A stretch of DNA of 64,000 nucleotides from Shewanella phaeophyticola (GTDB lineage: Bacteria; Pseudomonadota; Gammaproteobacteria; Enterobacterales; Shewanellaceae). The notes beneath the pieces are model-generated. The model was given only the letters and a program-made list of their open reading frames with translations. It was not told the DNA's origin and made no database searches. Shown here piece after piece: positions 10,456 to 21,119 of the stretch; position 1 is the stretch's first letter, and the number at the start of each line of letters is the position of its first letter. The position numbers were made by a program, and so were the translations under genes. Location: contig NZ_JAODOQ010000001.1 of assembly GCF_025398315.1 (NCBI RefSeq), positions 2,852,001 to 2,916,000 on the forward strand, given 5' to 3'.

Positions 10456-10472
10456 TGGCACTAAAAATGCTT
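10456..10472 (+). promoter_or_regulatory. Sigma-54-type -24/-12 promoter before the Maf-like gene
   Basis: TGGCAC, five bases, ATGCTT: GG and GC are separated by exactly ten bases, as the sigma-54 consensus (TGGCAC-N5-TTGC) requires; one core base differs. It lies about 100 bases before the start of the Maf-like gene. Sigma-54 with FlrA/FlrC drives middle flagellar genes in this group, so the position makes sense. Enhancer sites were not identified. Confidence 0.5.
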
Positions 10473-10532
10473 AAATTAAGCATTGACGTGGTAATAATAA
10501 TGTATGACAAAATATTGACATACATTATTATT
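10466..10532. repeat. Two perfect inverted repeats in the Maf leader region
   Basis: The first is AATGCTTAA-A-TTAAGCATT (10466-10484), overlapping the -12 element. The second is a 14-bp stem AATAATAATGTATG / CATACATTATTATT around a 12-base loop (10493-10506 and 10519-10532). Neither has a clean T-run. They may be an operator, a weak terminator of the efflux operon, or mRNA leader structure. Confidence 0.6.
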
Positions 10533-10569
10533 CCTATTTGGGGTTTTAGACATAAAATACGAGAATATA

Positions 10570-13026
10570 ATGAAATCTGCTAAATCAACTATTAAGAATG
10601 TGTTTGCTATCAGTCCATATGAAGAATATTATTTGCCTAGCGTAAACAATAATGTTTTTGAAAAGTTGGACTCTACTACTATTTATACACATAAATTTAA
10701 ATCAGGAGAAATAAATCTTACTGATACTTTACATATTTTTATTGGAATGGATTCAGGACTACTTGTTAATTTTATAATGAATTCGACAATAGAACCGGGA
10801 AGTAAGTACCTTTTTATCGAACTTCCTGAAGTTATAGATTTGCTATCAATAGAAATTCCAAATGAATTTAAAGAGAGAGTATTGATTTGTACAGAAACAG
10901 AAATGAAGGAGATATTAAATAGAACCGAAATCAATTTATTCATAGCTAAAAAAAATATAAAACACATTATTCATTAGCTGCATCCGGTAACAATCACGAA
11001 GATTATACTGCATTAAACTATCGGGTCGAAACATCATTAGAGCAGATAAGGTTTGATAGTCACGCTCTATTTTCAAACAAAAAATTCTTAGCAAATGAAA
11101 TTAAAAATATTTCGGAAAATGTCATTCCCGCTTCAATATTAAGGAACACTTTTCAAGGAAAAACTAGTATTATCTTGGCAGGTGGCCCTCTTTAGATGAC
11201 AATATACAATGGATAAAAAAAAATAGAGAAAACTTGTTTGTAATTTCAGTTTCCAGAATTGCAAAAAAACTAACTTTAAACTCTATAAAACCTGATATTT
11301 TTGTGACGGTAGACCCTCACGATCTAAGCTTCGACGCAAATAAAGGTCTGATGGAATTAGACGGAGAAAATTTACTAATTCATTCTAACTATGCCTGCCC
11401 TAATATTATATCTCAGTGGCAAGGTGCATTACTATTTACTGGTGAGAAGTTGTTAGATAAAAAATCAGCCATAAATAATATTGAAACTATTGATCCAACA
11501 GTTGCAAATTCAGCAATAAATATTGCAAAAGAAATGGGGTTCACTAGAATAATATTGTGTGGTGTTGATTTATGCCATTCTAAGTCCGGTTCATCACATA
11601 CAACTGGCACATTTATTCCTAAAGGGCATAGTATTGGTTCTATATATGAATGGGTTGAAACATATTCAGGGGAAATGGCAGAAACACCATATCAATTAAC
11701 CCAAGCATTAACATCATTAAAAGCCCAAGTTGCAAACAGTCCAGATATAAAATACATTAATTTATCTATTAATGCTGCACGCGTTGAAGGTATTGAACAT
11801 GTAGACAAATCTAACATCAACCTTGATTACATCGATAAAAATGACTTTATTTCAATTATAGAAAATAATAAATCATTACCTATTATTAATGCCCTGACAC
11901 ATGAAGAGGAGGAAGTCGACTTAATATTGTTGTCATTAAATAAATTAAAAGAAAAAATAAACAGTGCGCTAAAACTATGTCACAAACTAAATAACAAAAG
12001 CCTTGATAACATATCAACCTTCAAAAAAATAGATCACATCGAAAATTCAATAAACAAAAAATCAAAAAAAGCTCATACTTAGTTAAATATTATGGTTATT
12101 ATGAGTTTACTAATTTTTTGACCACAAGAAATAATGAAAGCTGGGATCAAGAATACCTTAACAATCAAACCTTAATTTACTATCAAACCTATTATGAAAT
12201 AACCAACATTTTACTCAAACATTTTAAAAGCTCTAAAAAACGAATAAAAAGTAGAATTTTAGAACATAAAAAACCAGTTCAAATAACACCATTATTGCAA
12301 CAGTGGAAAGATGACCAACAATTTGGAAGAGCAAAGTTACTACTTCAACGTAAAGGAGTATCGATAACGAACTTAAGCGACAATGATATAGAAAATATTC
12401 AATTTTTCATAAAAAACTATGAATCGATAATTACTGAAAAAGACAAAAATGATAACATCCAGGACATCCAGAAAAATAGCTCGAATGATAAAGCTCACAT
12501 GAAATTAAACTATTTTTTTCAAAGGAGATTTTTAGCTGGTATAGAAAAAATGATTCAATACACTGAAAACTCTCACAATAAAGAAAACATAGAGATTTAT
12601 AACTTAGCGATCAGCTATAGGGATTATTTAAATAATGATTTTAACTCATCTTTGGTTGCAGCGATGAAAATACCAGTAGATTTAATGAGAGAAAGTGTAC
12701 TCAAACACATCATTGTACTAACATTAAATTTAAATAAAATCCCAATAGCAGAATTATATCTTTCTAGAATAGTTGAGCTAAATGATGAATATTTGCCACA
12801 ATATGCGCAAATTTTACACTTACAAGGTCAAAACCAATTAGCTCTAACATCGTATTTAGATTATTTAGACAAATATCCTGAGGACGTACCAGTACTACTT
12901 AAATTCGGTTTATTCCTGGTAAATGTAGGAGAAGTTGATAGTGCTAAATCTGTACTGTTGCAAGTAATGAGCATCGACACTAACAATCAAACTGCAATAA
13001 AATACCTAGAAATATTAAACAAATAA
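10570..13026 (+). CDS. Maf-type (DUF115/MptE-like) flagellin glycosyltransferase, three frameshifts
   Basis: Joined across frames this is a protein of about 820 residues. The core has the nucleotide-sugar loop GGPSLDDN (recovered by one added base near 11190), then PDIFVTVDPHDLSF and RIILCGVDLCHS, which are hallmarks of motility-associated factor proteins that transfer nonulosonic acids to flagellin. The last 150 residues look like TPR helices (SYRDYLNNDF, LALTSYLDYLDKYPE). The frame is lost near 10947-10977 at an A8 run, at GGCCC near 11190, and near 12065-12082 by an A7 run. Base composition is clearly more AT-rich than in neighbours, which suggests transfer. It sits away from the other flagellar genes but behind a sigma-54-like promoter. 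Whether it is functional depends on resequencing. Confidence 0.75.
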
Positions 13027-13043
13027 TTTAAATAGCTACCAAT

Positions 13044-13077
13044 AAAAAACCGCTTTATCACTAAAGCGGTTTTTTTG
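13044..13077. terminator. Bidirectional terminator between the Maf-like gene and cydX
   Basis: Stem AAAAACCGCTTTA / TAAAGCGGTTTTT with loop tcac and T-runs on both strands. It closes the converging Maf-like gene and the cyd operon. Confidence 0.9.
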
Positions 13078-13102
13078 TTACTGGATAGTGCAAAACAACA
13101 GA

Positions 13103-13213
13103 TTAATCTTCGTTTTGACGATTCATGTTTTCAGTGTTCTCAAGCCATAATGCATTGATAATACCGAATGAACAAGCCAGTAATACACCTAAAATCCACG
13201 CAAAATACCACAT
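13103..13213 (-). CDS. cydX: Cytochrome bd oxidase small subunit CydX
   Basis: A 36-residue single-span membrane peptide beginning MWYFAWILGVLLACSFGI and ending in a charged tail NMNRQNED. The N-terminal MWYFAWILG and following hydrophobic helix are typical of CydX (YbgT), which packs against CydA and stabilises the haem pair of cytochrome bd. It lies 17 bases downstream of cydB as the last gene of the operon, with GGAG upstream of its ATG, and a terminator follows. Confidence 0.93.
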   Translation of the reverse strand: MWYFAWILGVLLACSFGIINALWLENTENMNRQNED

Positions 13214-13230
13214 AGATGCTGCTCCTTAAT

Positions 13231-14370
13231 TTAGTAAAGTGAGGTTTTATTGTTTTCAATAAACTCACGATTTAAACGACCGAACATCTTGTAATAAGTC
13301 CAAGCTGTATAAGACAAAATAATAGGTACAAAAACTGCTGCAACTAAAGTCATTACTGTTAAGGTCATTTCACTCGCCGTTGCATCCCACATGGTTAAGC
13401 TCACATTAGGCTCTAATGATGATGGCATTAAGAATGGGAACATCGCAGTACCGCAAGTAAAGATTACGCAAGCTACAGCAAGCGAACTGAACAAGAAAGC
13501 AAAACCACTACGGTTAAAGCGGCTAGCTAAAACAACCAATACAGGTAATATTAAGCCCAAAATTGGGAATAACATCGTCACAGGGTATTTGTCGTAATTT
13601 GTTAACCAAGCACCAGCTTCAACAGCAACTGTTTTAGTGGTTGGGTTTGATGGTCCAGCTAGGTCAAGTGTTGATGTTACCACATAGCCATCAATGCCAT
13701 TAACTAACCAAACACCTGCCGCTGCAAATAGTACAAATAACAAGCTAGCACATATTTGTGATGCTTTAACGCTACGTACACGAAGTTCGCCTTCGGTTTT
13801 CATTTGTAACCAAGACGCACCTTGCATCATAAACATGGTAACACTGACAAGACCGGCTAATAATCCAAATGGATTTAACAGACCGAAAAAGCCACCGTGG
13901 TAAGTTGCACGTAGATATTCGTCAAAGTTGAATGGCACACCTTGCAATAAATTACCAAATGCAACGCCAATAATCAGTGGTGGTACAAAACCACCGGCAA
14001 ATAAAGCCCAATCCCATGACTTACGCCATTTGGGGTCTTCAATTTTTGAACGGTAATCAAAACCAACTGGGCGCATATATAACGCGAATAACACCAACAT
14101 CATTGCGACATAAAAGCCAGAGAATGATACCGCGTAAACCATAGGCCAAGCAGCAAATAAGGCACCACCCGCGGTGATAAGCCAAACTTGGTTGCCGTCC
14201 CAGTGAGGAGCAATGGTATTGATCATAATACGGCGCTCGGTGTCGTCTTTACCAATAATCGGTAATAAGGCACCTACGCCCATGTCAAAACCATCAGCCA
14301 CAGCAAAACCGACTAATATCACACCGATTAATGCCCACCAGATAAATCTTAATACTTCGTAATCTAACAT
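13231..14370 (-). CDS. cydB: Cytochrome bd ubiquinol oxidase subunit II
   Basis: CydB is the second integral-membrane subunit of the high-affinity bd quinol oxidase, which reduces oxygen to water without pumping protons. The protein of 379 aa starts MLDYEVLRFIWW; the ATG has GGAGGA seven bases upstream. It contains GFAVADGFDMGVGALLP, NQVWLITAGGALFAAWP and NPFGLLAG, all in the usual order across eight to nine membrane helices. It follows cydA by 61 bases and precedes cydX, so the operon is cydABX. Confidence 0.97.
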   Translation of the reverse strand: MLDYEVLRFIWWALIGVILVGFAVADGFDMGVGALLPIIGKDDTERRIMINTIAPHWDGNQVWLITAGGALFAAWPMVYAVSFSGFYVAMMLVLFALYMRPVGFDYRSKIEDPKWRKSWDWALFAGGFVPPLIIGVAFGNLLQGVPFNFDEYLRATYHGGFFGLLNPFGLLAGLVSVTMFMMQGASWLQMKTEGELRVRSVKASQICASLLFVLFAAAGVWLVNGIDGYVVTSTLDLAGPSNPTTKTVAVEAGAWLTNYDKYPVTMLFPILGLILPVLVVLASRFNRSGFAFLFSSLAVACVIFTCGTAMFPFLMPSSLEPNVSLTMWDATASEMTLTVMTLVAAVFVPIILSYTAWTYYKMFGRLNREFIENNKTSLY

Positions 14371-14431
14371 AATCAAGTCCTCCGATTAGGCGTCTAGGTT
14401 TTCAAAGTGATAACGACCAGTCTTTAAGCTA

Positions 14432-15943
14432 CTAGAGTCCAAGACGAGCAAACTTGAACATTAAGAAAGCCTCTATCACCAGTAGAATGGTATAGAACAC
14501 CGTAATCGAAATAATACTGAACCATAAATCCGCAGGGGTTAAACTCGATGCCGACATAAAGGTGGGTAATACTTCTGATATAGTCCAAGGTTGACGGCCA
14601 AACTCTGACACAAACCAGCCACATTCAATGGCAACCCAAGGAAGAGGTAAGCTGTAAAGCGCTGCACGTAAAAGCCATTTTTTCTCCGCAATTTTATGAC
14701 GCGTGCTTTGCCAAAATGCTGCGGCAAACACGAGTAGCATTATCACACCGGCACCAACCATAATACGGAAAGTCCAGAACATAGGCGCTACGGTAGGAAT
14801 AGAATCGTACGAGGCTGCGATAATTTGCTCTTCTGTTGCATCAACCACTTTATCGGTATAACGCTTAAGTAAGAAGCCATAGCCTAAGTCAGCTTTAGTC
14901 GCTTCAAATTGTGCTCTAACCTCTGGTGTTTCATCACCTGCACGCAATTGCTCAAGCAGTCCATATGCTACCATACCGTTACGAATACGTACTTCATGCT
15001 CTTTTACAAGATCTTTAAGGCCTGTCACCTCTTCATCTAAAGAACGTGTAGCAATAATACCCATTACATATGGAATTTTAACGGCGTAATCTGTGTGCAT
15101 GGTTTCTTGATTAGGAAAACCGACAGCGGTAAACGCTGCAGGAGCAGGCTCAGTGTGCCATTCGGCTTCAATTGCCGCTAATTTTACGCGCTGAACTTCA
15201 CCGACTTCGTAGCCTGACTCATCACCCAGTACAATAACCGATAGGATTGACGCTAGACCGAAACTTGCCGCAATGGCAAATGAACGGCGTGCAAAGGGTA
15301 AATCACGGCCTTTTAATATGTAGTAAGCACTAATAGAAAGGACAAACATTGCACCAGCAACATAGCCAGAGGCTACGGTATGAACAAACTTGACCTGCGC
15401 AACAGGGTTAAACACTAATGCTGCAAAGTCCGTCATTTCCATACGCATGGTTTCGTAATTAAATACAGAACCCACTGGGTTTTGCATCCAACCATTTGCA
15501 ATCAAAATCCATAATGCTGACATGTTAGAGCCAAGCGCCACTAACCAGGTTACCGCAAGATGTTGACGTTTGCTAAAACGATCCCAACCGAAGAAGAACA
15601 TACCCACTAAGGTAGACTCTAGGAAGAACGCCATTAACGCTTCAATCGCCAGAGGCGCACCGAAAATGTCACCTACATAATGAGAATAGTATGACCAGTT
15701 AGTACCAAACTGGAACTCCATAGCTAAACCCGTAGCAACACCCAAGGCAAAGTTAATCCCGAAAAGCTTACCCCAAAATTTAGTCATATCTTTATATATC
15801 TGATTACTTGTCATCACATATAGTGATTCCATAATCGCCAGAATAAAGGCAAGACCTAGGGTAAGTGGAACAAATAAAAAGTGGTACATGGCTGTCAACG
15901 CAAATTGAAAACGCGATAGCTCAACAACCTCTTCGATAATCAT
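14432..15943 (-). CDS. cydA: Cytochrome bd ubiquinol oxidase subunit I
   Basis: CydA carries haems b558, b595 and d and the quinol site. The start giving [15 protein letters not shown] has AAGGAG upstream; an earlier in-frame ATG lacks conservation. Visible ligands include the early His in [13 protein letters not shown], the His in [14 protein letters not shown] and the Met-bearing [11 protein letters not shown]. The GRQPW motif ([15 protein letters not shown]) near the C-terminus is intact. The quinol-binding Q-loop between helices is of the long type seen in Proteobacteria. It is the first gene of cydABX. A long AT-rich upstream region probably holds oxygen-responsive control, though no clear Fnr or ArcA box was assigned. 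Confidence 0.97.
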   Translation of the reverse strand: MIIEEVVELSRFQFALTAMYHFLFVPLTLGLAFILAIMESLYVMTSNQIYKDMTKFWGKLFGINFALGVATGLAMEFQFGTNWSYYSHYVGDIFGAPLAIEALMAFFLESTLVGMFFFGWDRFSKRQHLAVTWLVALGSNMSALWILIANGWMQNPVGSVFNYETMRMEMTDFAALVFNPVAQVKFVHTVASGYVAGAMFVLSISAYYILKGRDLPFARRSFAIAASFGLASILSVIVLGDESGYEVGEVQRVKLAAIEAEWHTEPAPAAFTAVGFPNQETMHTDYAVKIPYVMGIIATRSLDEEVTGLKDLVKEHEVRIRNGMVAYGLLEQLRAGDETPEVRAQFEATKADLGYGFLLKRYTDKVVDATEEQIIAASYDSIPTVAPMFWTFRIMVGAGVIMLLVFAAAFWQSTRHKIAEKKWLLRAALYSLPLPWVAIECGWFVSEFGRQPWTISEVLPTFMSASSLTPADLWFSIISITVFYTILLVIEAFLMFKFARLGL

Positions 15944-16833
15944 TGGCGACTCCTTAACTTCATTCAGTTCGACCAAATGCGATACGGCAATGATACATTG
16001 CCACAGTGATGATGTTATACCTGAAAACATTATTTTAAAGTTAATAATGTTAATGCGTTTATTAATGAAAATAGACGAATCAAACCATTAGCTTAGATTT
16101 TCAAGCCCAATCCTAAACGTTGTATATCTTACGGCATACAAGCAGGTGAGATCAGATTTTTTAATCAAATTTGTGACAAACATTAGATTTTTTGCATGGT
16201 TAAAAATTAATTATTAAATAACAATAGCTTACACCAAAGTGAAACGTGCTATATGCTATAAAACAATCATTTTTGTGATATAAGTCCAAGCGAGTTTTAT
16301 TAAAAAGTCTTGTGGCGCTAACAAATTGCTCATTTCATCCACTCTAGAGGTATTGACAATATCTCCCCAATTGCTAGGCGCAAACATTTAAAATAAATAA
16401 CATGTTCATAAATACTTTATTTACCAATACTATTAACAAATATATAACCGTTTAATAAAGTACCAACAACAGATTGGTAAACCTTAATATTCAACAATAG
16501 CGACATTAAAAAATGTCATTTAAATTCAGTCGTATATCCATATTCCCAATCTAATTTCTATTAACAATTACAATAAGCATTATTAAAACTAATTCCACAT
16601 GGCATTTTTTCTCATTTGAGCTTTGTAAATGCCAATCGTATAATTTATAGACAAAATTCTACGTAGTATTTGCCACCTTCCTCTTTGATTTGAGATATCG
16701 TATGACACTGTTATTTGAAAATATTGCAAACTTATATAAACACGCCTTTTCTGAATTGTTTACCCCAAAAGAGGATAAATAGCTGGCGTTAGTAAGCGGC
16801 ATTATCAGCATTTTACTGTTCACAATATGCCAT
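15944..16833. other. Long intergenic region between cydA and purL
   Basis: About 890 AT-rich bases hold the cydA promoter side. I saw no conserved gene. A 26-codon ATG frame (MTLLFENIANLYKHAFSELF..., 16702-16782, plus strand) is present without a good ribosome site and is not called. No tRNA or repeat was recognised. Confidence 0.5.
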
Positions 16834-16865
16834 AAAAAAAGCGACTCAATTGAGTCGCTTTTTTG
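16834..16865. terminator. Terminator downstream of purL
   Basis: Perfect stem AAAAGCGACTCAA / TTGAGTCGCTTTT flanked by A- and T-runs. It lies just past the purL stop on the minus strand. Confidence 0.9.
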
Positions 16866-16879
16866 TTCACTAAACATGC

Positions 16880-19800
16880 TTAGCCAATTTTAATCCGCGC
16901 ATTACGGAACATGCGCATCCATGGGCTGTCTTCGCCCCAACCATCAGGGTGCCATGAGTTAGCTACCGTTCTGAATACTCGCTCAGGGTGTGGCATCATA
17001 ATGGTGACACGACCGTCAGTAGTACAAATACCAGTTAAACCGTTTGGCGAACCATTAGGGTTCTGTGGATATTGCGTTGCAATTTGGCCGTGGCCATCAA
17101 CATAACGCAGTGCAATCGTACCAGAGGTTTCAGCACCAGCAAGCGCTTGAGCATTGGCAAACTCTGCTAAACCTTCACCGTGCGAGACCGCGATAGGCAT
17201 ACGCGAACCGGCCATACCGTCAAAAAATACCGAGGGTGACTGCTGAACCTCAACCAGACTAAAACGCGCTTCAAAACGCTCAGAGCGGTTGCGTACAAAG
17301 TGTGGCCAATGCTCACTGCCAGGAATAATTTCTTTTAAGTTTGATAACATCTGACAACCGTTACACACACCTAAGGCAATGCTTGAGTCACGCTCAAAGA
17401 AGCGGCTAAATTCATCACGGCACGGCTGTTAAATAATATCGATTTAGCCCAACCCTCACCAGCACCAAGTACGTCACCATAAGAGAAACCACCACAAGCC
17501 ACTAGGCCTTGGAACTCTTCTAGGTTGATGCGGCCAGATAAAATATCTGACATATGTACATCGCGGCTTTCAAAACCTGCACGGTCAAATGCCGCAGCCA
17601 TTTCAATGTGCGAGTTAACACCCTGCTCACGTAAAATAGCCATTTTAGGCGCTGCGCCTTTTAAAATATAAGGTGCGGCAACATCTTCACTCGGATTAAA
17701 GCCTAATTTAACGGTTAAGCCCGGTGCATCAGCTTGTTGTTTAAGCTCAAATTCTTGCTTAGCACATTCTGGGTTATCACGCAGGGCTTGCATGCGGTAG
17801 GTGGTTTCAGACCACAAAGTGCGTAATGCGGTGCGACTGTCGGCAAAGATAAGGCGCTCGCCATCAGTTATGCTGATCTTATCGGCAGCTTGCAGACCAC
17901 CAATGTGATGGCAGCTCACGCCTTTTGCTTCAAACTGCGCAGCAATGTCGGTTGCTTGTTCTGCACTCACTTGAATAACAGCACCCAACTCTTCGTTAAA
18001 TAAACGCTCTAAATCTGTGCCGTTTAAGCCAGCTAAATCAATATTTAACCCCGTGTTTCCAGCAAATGCCATCTCAACTAAAGTGGTCAACAACCCACCG
18101 TCACTGCGATCGTGGTAAGCAATAACCGCTTGGTCGGCTACTAATTTTTGCATCACTTCAAAGAAGCCTGCAAGGTTAGCAGTGTTGTCTAGTGTTGGCG
18201 CAATATCGCCTAGCTCACTGAACACTTGCGCTAAACATGAGCCGCCTAAACGGTTTTGACCATTGCTCAAGTCCAGCATCAGTAATGCGCTATCACCTTT
18301 ATCAGAGCGCAGCTCTGGCGTAACCGTTTTACGAATGTCTTGCACAACGCCAAAGGCGGTGATGACTAACGACATAGGCGATGTCACGGTTTTGCTAACG
18401 CCGTTGTCTTGCCATGCGGTTTTCATCGACATGGAGTCTTTACCGACTGGAATGGTAATGCCTAGTGCTGGACATAAGTCTTCACCGATAGCTTTTACCG
18501 CTTCATAAAGTCCGGCATCTTCACCAGGGTGGCCGGCTGGTGACATCCAGTTAGCCGACAGTTTAATCCGTTTGAACGAGCCAATATCAGTACCGGCAAT
18601 GTTCATAATCGATTCAGCAACCGCCATACGCGCAGAGGCATCAAAGTCTAAAAGTGCAAGTGGTGTGCGCTCGCCCATCGACATGGCTTCGCCAGTGTAG
18701 CTGTCATAACTTGATGCTGTGACTGCGCAATCTGCTACAGGTACCTGCCAGCGCCAACCATTTGGTCGCGATTGACTAAACCAGTCACCGAGCGGTCACC
18801 AATGGTGATTAAGAAGGTTTTATCGGCAACTGTGGGTAGGGTTAACACGCGCTTAACGGCTTCGGTTAACTCAATCTTAGTTTGATCTAATGCCGGTGAT
18901 ACTGCTTTAGCGGTTACCACATCACGGCTCATTTTAGGCGCTTTACCTAGTAACACTTCAAGCGGTAAGTCGATTGGTTTGTTATTAAAGTGGCTGTCAG
19001 CAAGGGTTAAATGCATCTCTTCCGTCGCTTCACCCACAACGGCAAACGGCGCACGTTCGCGAGCACAAATATCAGCAAACTGCTGTAAATTTTCTGGGGC
19101 TACTGATAACACATAACGCTCTTGAGATTCGTTACACCAAATCTCAAGTGGGCTCATGCCTGGCTCATCTGATGGCACGTTACGTAAATTAAATGCGCCG
19201 CCACGATTACCATCGTTAACCAACTCTGGGAAAGCATTAGATAAACCGCCCGCCCCCACGTCATGAATAAATTGAATAGGGTTGGTGTCACCTAATTGCC
19301 AGCAACGGTCAATCACTTCTTGGCAACGACGTTCCATTTCAGGGTTTTCACGTTGCACAGAGGCAAAGTCTAAATCTTCACTTGATTGACCTGAAGCCAT
19401 TGAAGAAGCCGCGCCGCCACCTAAACCGATGTTCATTGCTGTAGCCACCAAGCACAATCAGCTTTGCGCCAACGGTGATTTCACCCTTTTGCACGTGTTC
19501 TTCACGGATATTACCTAAACCACCGGCAATCATAATCGGCTTATGGTAACCACGTACTTCAACGCCGTTGTGGCTTGATACTTCTTGCTCGTAGGTACGG
19601 AAATAACCGGTTAACGCCGGACGACCAAATTCGTTATTAAATGCCGCGCCGCCTAATGGGCCTTCGAGCATGATTTCTAACGGGGTCACGATACGGTCAG
19701 GTTTGCCGTAATTGCCTTCCCAGGGTTGTACAAAGCCAGGAATTTTAAGGTTAGACACGGTAAAGCCATTTAAACCGGCTTTGGGTTTAGAGCCACGACC

Positions 19801-20760
19801 GGTTGCACCTTCGTCACGAATTTCGCCACCTGAACCGGTAGCGGCACCTGGGTATGGGCTAATCGCGGTTGGGTGATTGTGGGTTTCTACCTTCATCAAT
19901 ACGTGCATTGCTTCGGTGTGATAGTTGTATACACCGTCAGGATCGGGGAAGAAACGCCCAGCAACAGAACCCGTCATTACTGCAGCATTATCTTTATAGG
20001 CAGATAACACGTTATCAGGGGTCACTTCAAAGGTGTTCTTAATCATTTTGAACAATGATTTTGGCTGTACTTCGCCGTCGATTGTCCAATCAGCATTGAA
20101 GATTTTATGACGACAATGTTCAGAGTTAGCCTGAGCAAACATCATTAATTCAATGTCGTTGGGATTACGGTTTAGGCGGACAAAGTTTTCAACTAGGTAG
20201 TCAATTTCATCATCGGCTAATGCTAAGCCTAACTTGACGTTAGCGACTTCAAGTGCACGGCGACCTTCGGCTAAAATATTGATGCTGTTAAATTTAGCAG
20301 GCTCAGTGCGGGCAAAAAGTACTTGGGCGTCATCAAAGCTTGACAACAACACTTCAACCATGCGGTCGTGTAATAAACCTTGTAATTGTTTTTGCTGCTG
20401 AGCCGTTAATGTAGCTGACTCAACATAATAGGCAATACCACGCTCTAAACGCTTCACTTTATTGAGGCCACAGTTATGGGCAATATCGGTCGCTTTAGAG
20501 GACCAAGGAGAAATCGTGCCCGGACGTGGCGTAACAAACAGTAACGCTCCCTCTGGCGCATGTGACTCAATGGCAGAGCCGTAGGTAAGAATAGTTTCTA
20601 GTTGTAGACGTTCATTATCATCGAGTTGTTCAGTCAGATCGGCTAAATGCACATATTCGGCATAAATTTGCGTCACAGGAAGCGATGCGTTTTCGCAAGC
20701 CTCCATGAGTTTTTGAACTCTAAATGCAGATAGTGCAGGGGCTCCGCGAATGATTTCCAT
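16880..20760 (-). CDS. purL: Phosphoribosylformylglycinamidine synthase, three frameshifts in this sequence
   Basis: PurL is the large single-chain FGAM synthase of purine synthesis: FGAR + Gln + ATP gives FGAM. Start [14 protein letters not shown] matches the E. coli enzyme. The parts run in order: linker and ATP-grasp-like halves ([50 protein letters not shown]) and the C-terminal class I glutaminase with GVCNGCQML and SHGEG. The total fits about 1294 codons, almost exactly the E. coli length. The frame breaks near 19442, 18750 and 17420. The first two fall where LGGPAM and MVGPWQV are expected, that is, at GGCCC; the third loses one C of CCC. An essential-pathway gene broken three times points to sequence error. 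Confidence 0.95.
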
Positions 20761-21119
20761 CACGTCTATTCACCTTATAATTTATATAGGAGGGTCAGAA
20801 TTGGCGCTATTATAGGGAATTGCACCATACAAATCACGCTCGAGCACGGGTGAAAACAGTGTTTCCTGATAGAGAAAATATCCCTGACGATGAATGCTAC
20901 AGTGAATAGTATGACAACTTTACATTTGAGCAATAACAGTACATTTTGTGGTGTTTTTTTGTACAAGCCTAGGCGTTTTGCAAAACACCTGATAAAGTAT
21001 GCGAAAAATAACGCCTACCCCCTACATATTTAAAGGCTATTCGACAGTATTAAACTCGTTTTTCTCGTATTACTTTCGTGAACATTAACGATACAACTTA
21101 AGATAACCAGTTAATAAAT
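20761..21119. other. Divergent promoter region of purL and mltF
   Basis: About 360 bases between two divergent genes. It contains a palindrome-like GGCGTTTTGCAAAACACC (about 20973-20990), only loosely like a PurR site. No gene was recognised here. Confidence 0.4.

Noticed and set aside
16702..16782. 26-codon plus-strand frame in the cydA-purL gap
   Set aside because: No good ribosome site and no known family; too short to support.
16659..16877. 72-codon minus-strand frame beside purL
   Set aside because: It runs through the purL terminator and has no family motif; a chance frame.
16880..20760. purL as a true pseudogene
   Set aside because: All catalytic segments are present, total length matches the E. 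coli enzyme, and two of three breaks share the GGNCC lesion seen in guaA and pilW. Error is more likely than loss of purine synthesis.
20775..20966. 63-codon minus-strand frame upstream of purL
   Set aside because: Cys/Leu/Val-rich chance translation of the promoter region without a ribosome site.
20973..20990. PurR operator for purL
   Set aside because: The palindrome only loosely resembles the ACGCAAACGTTTGCGT pattern and lies over 200 bases from the gene.
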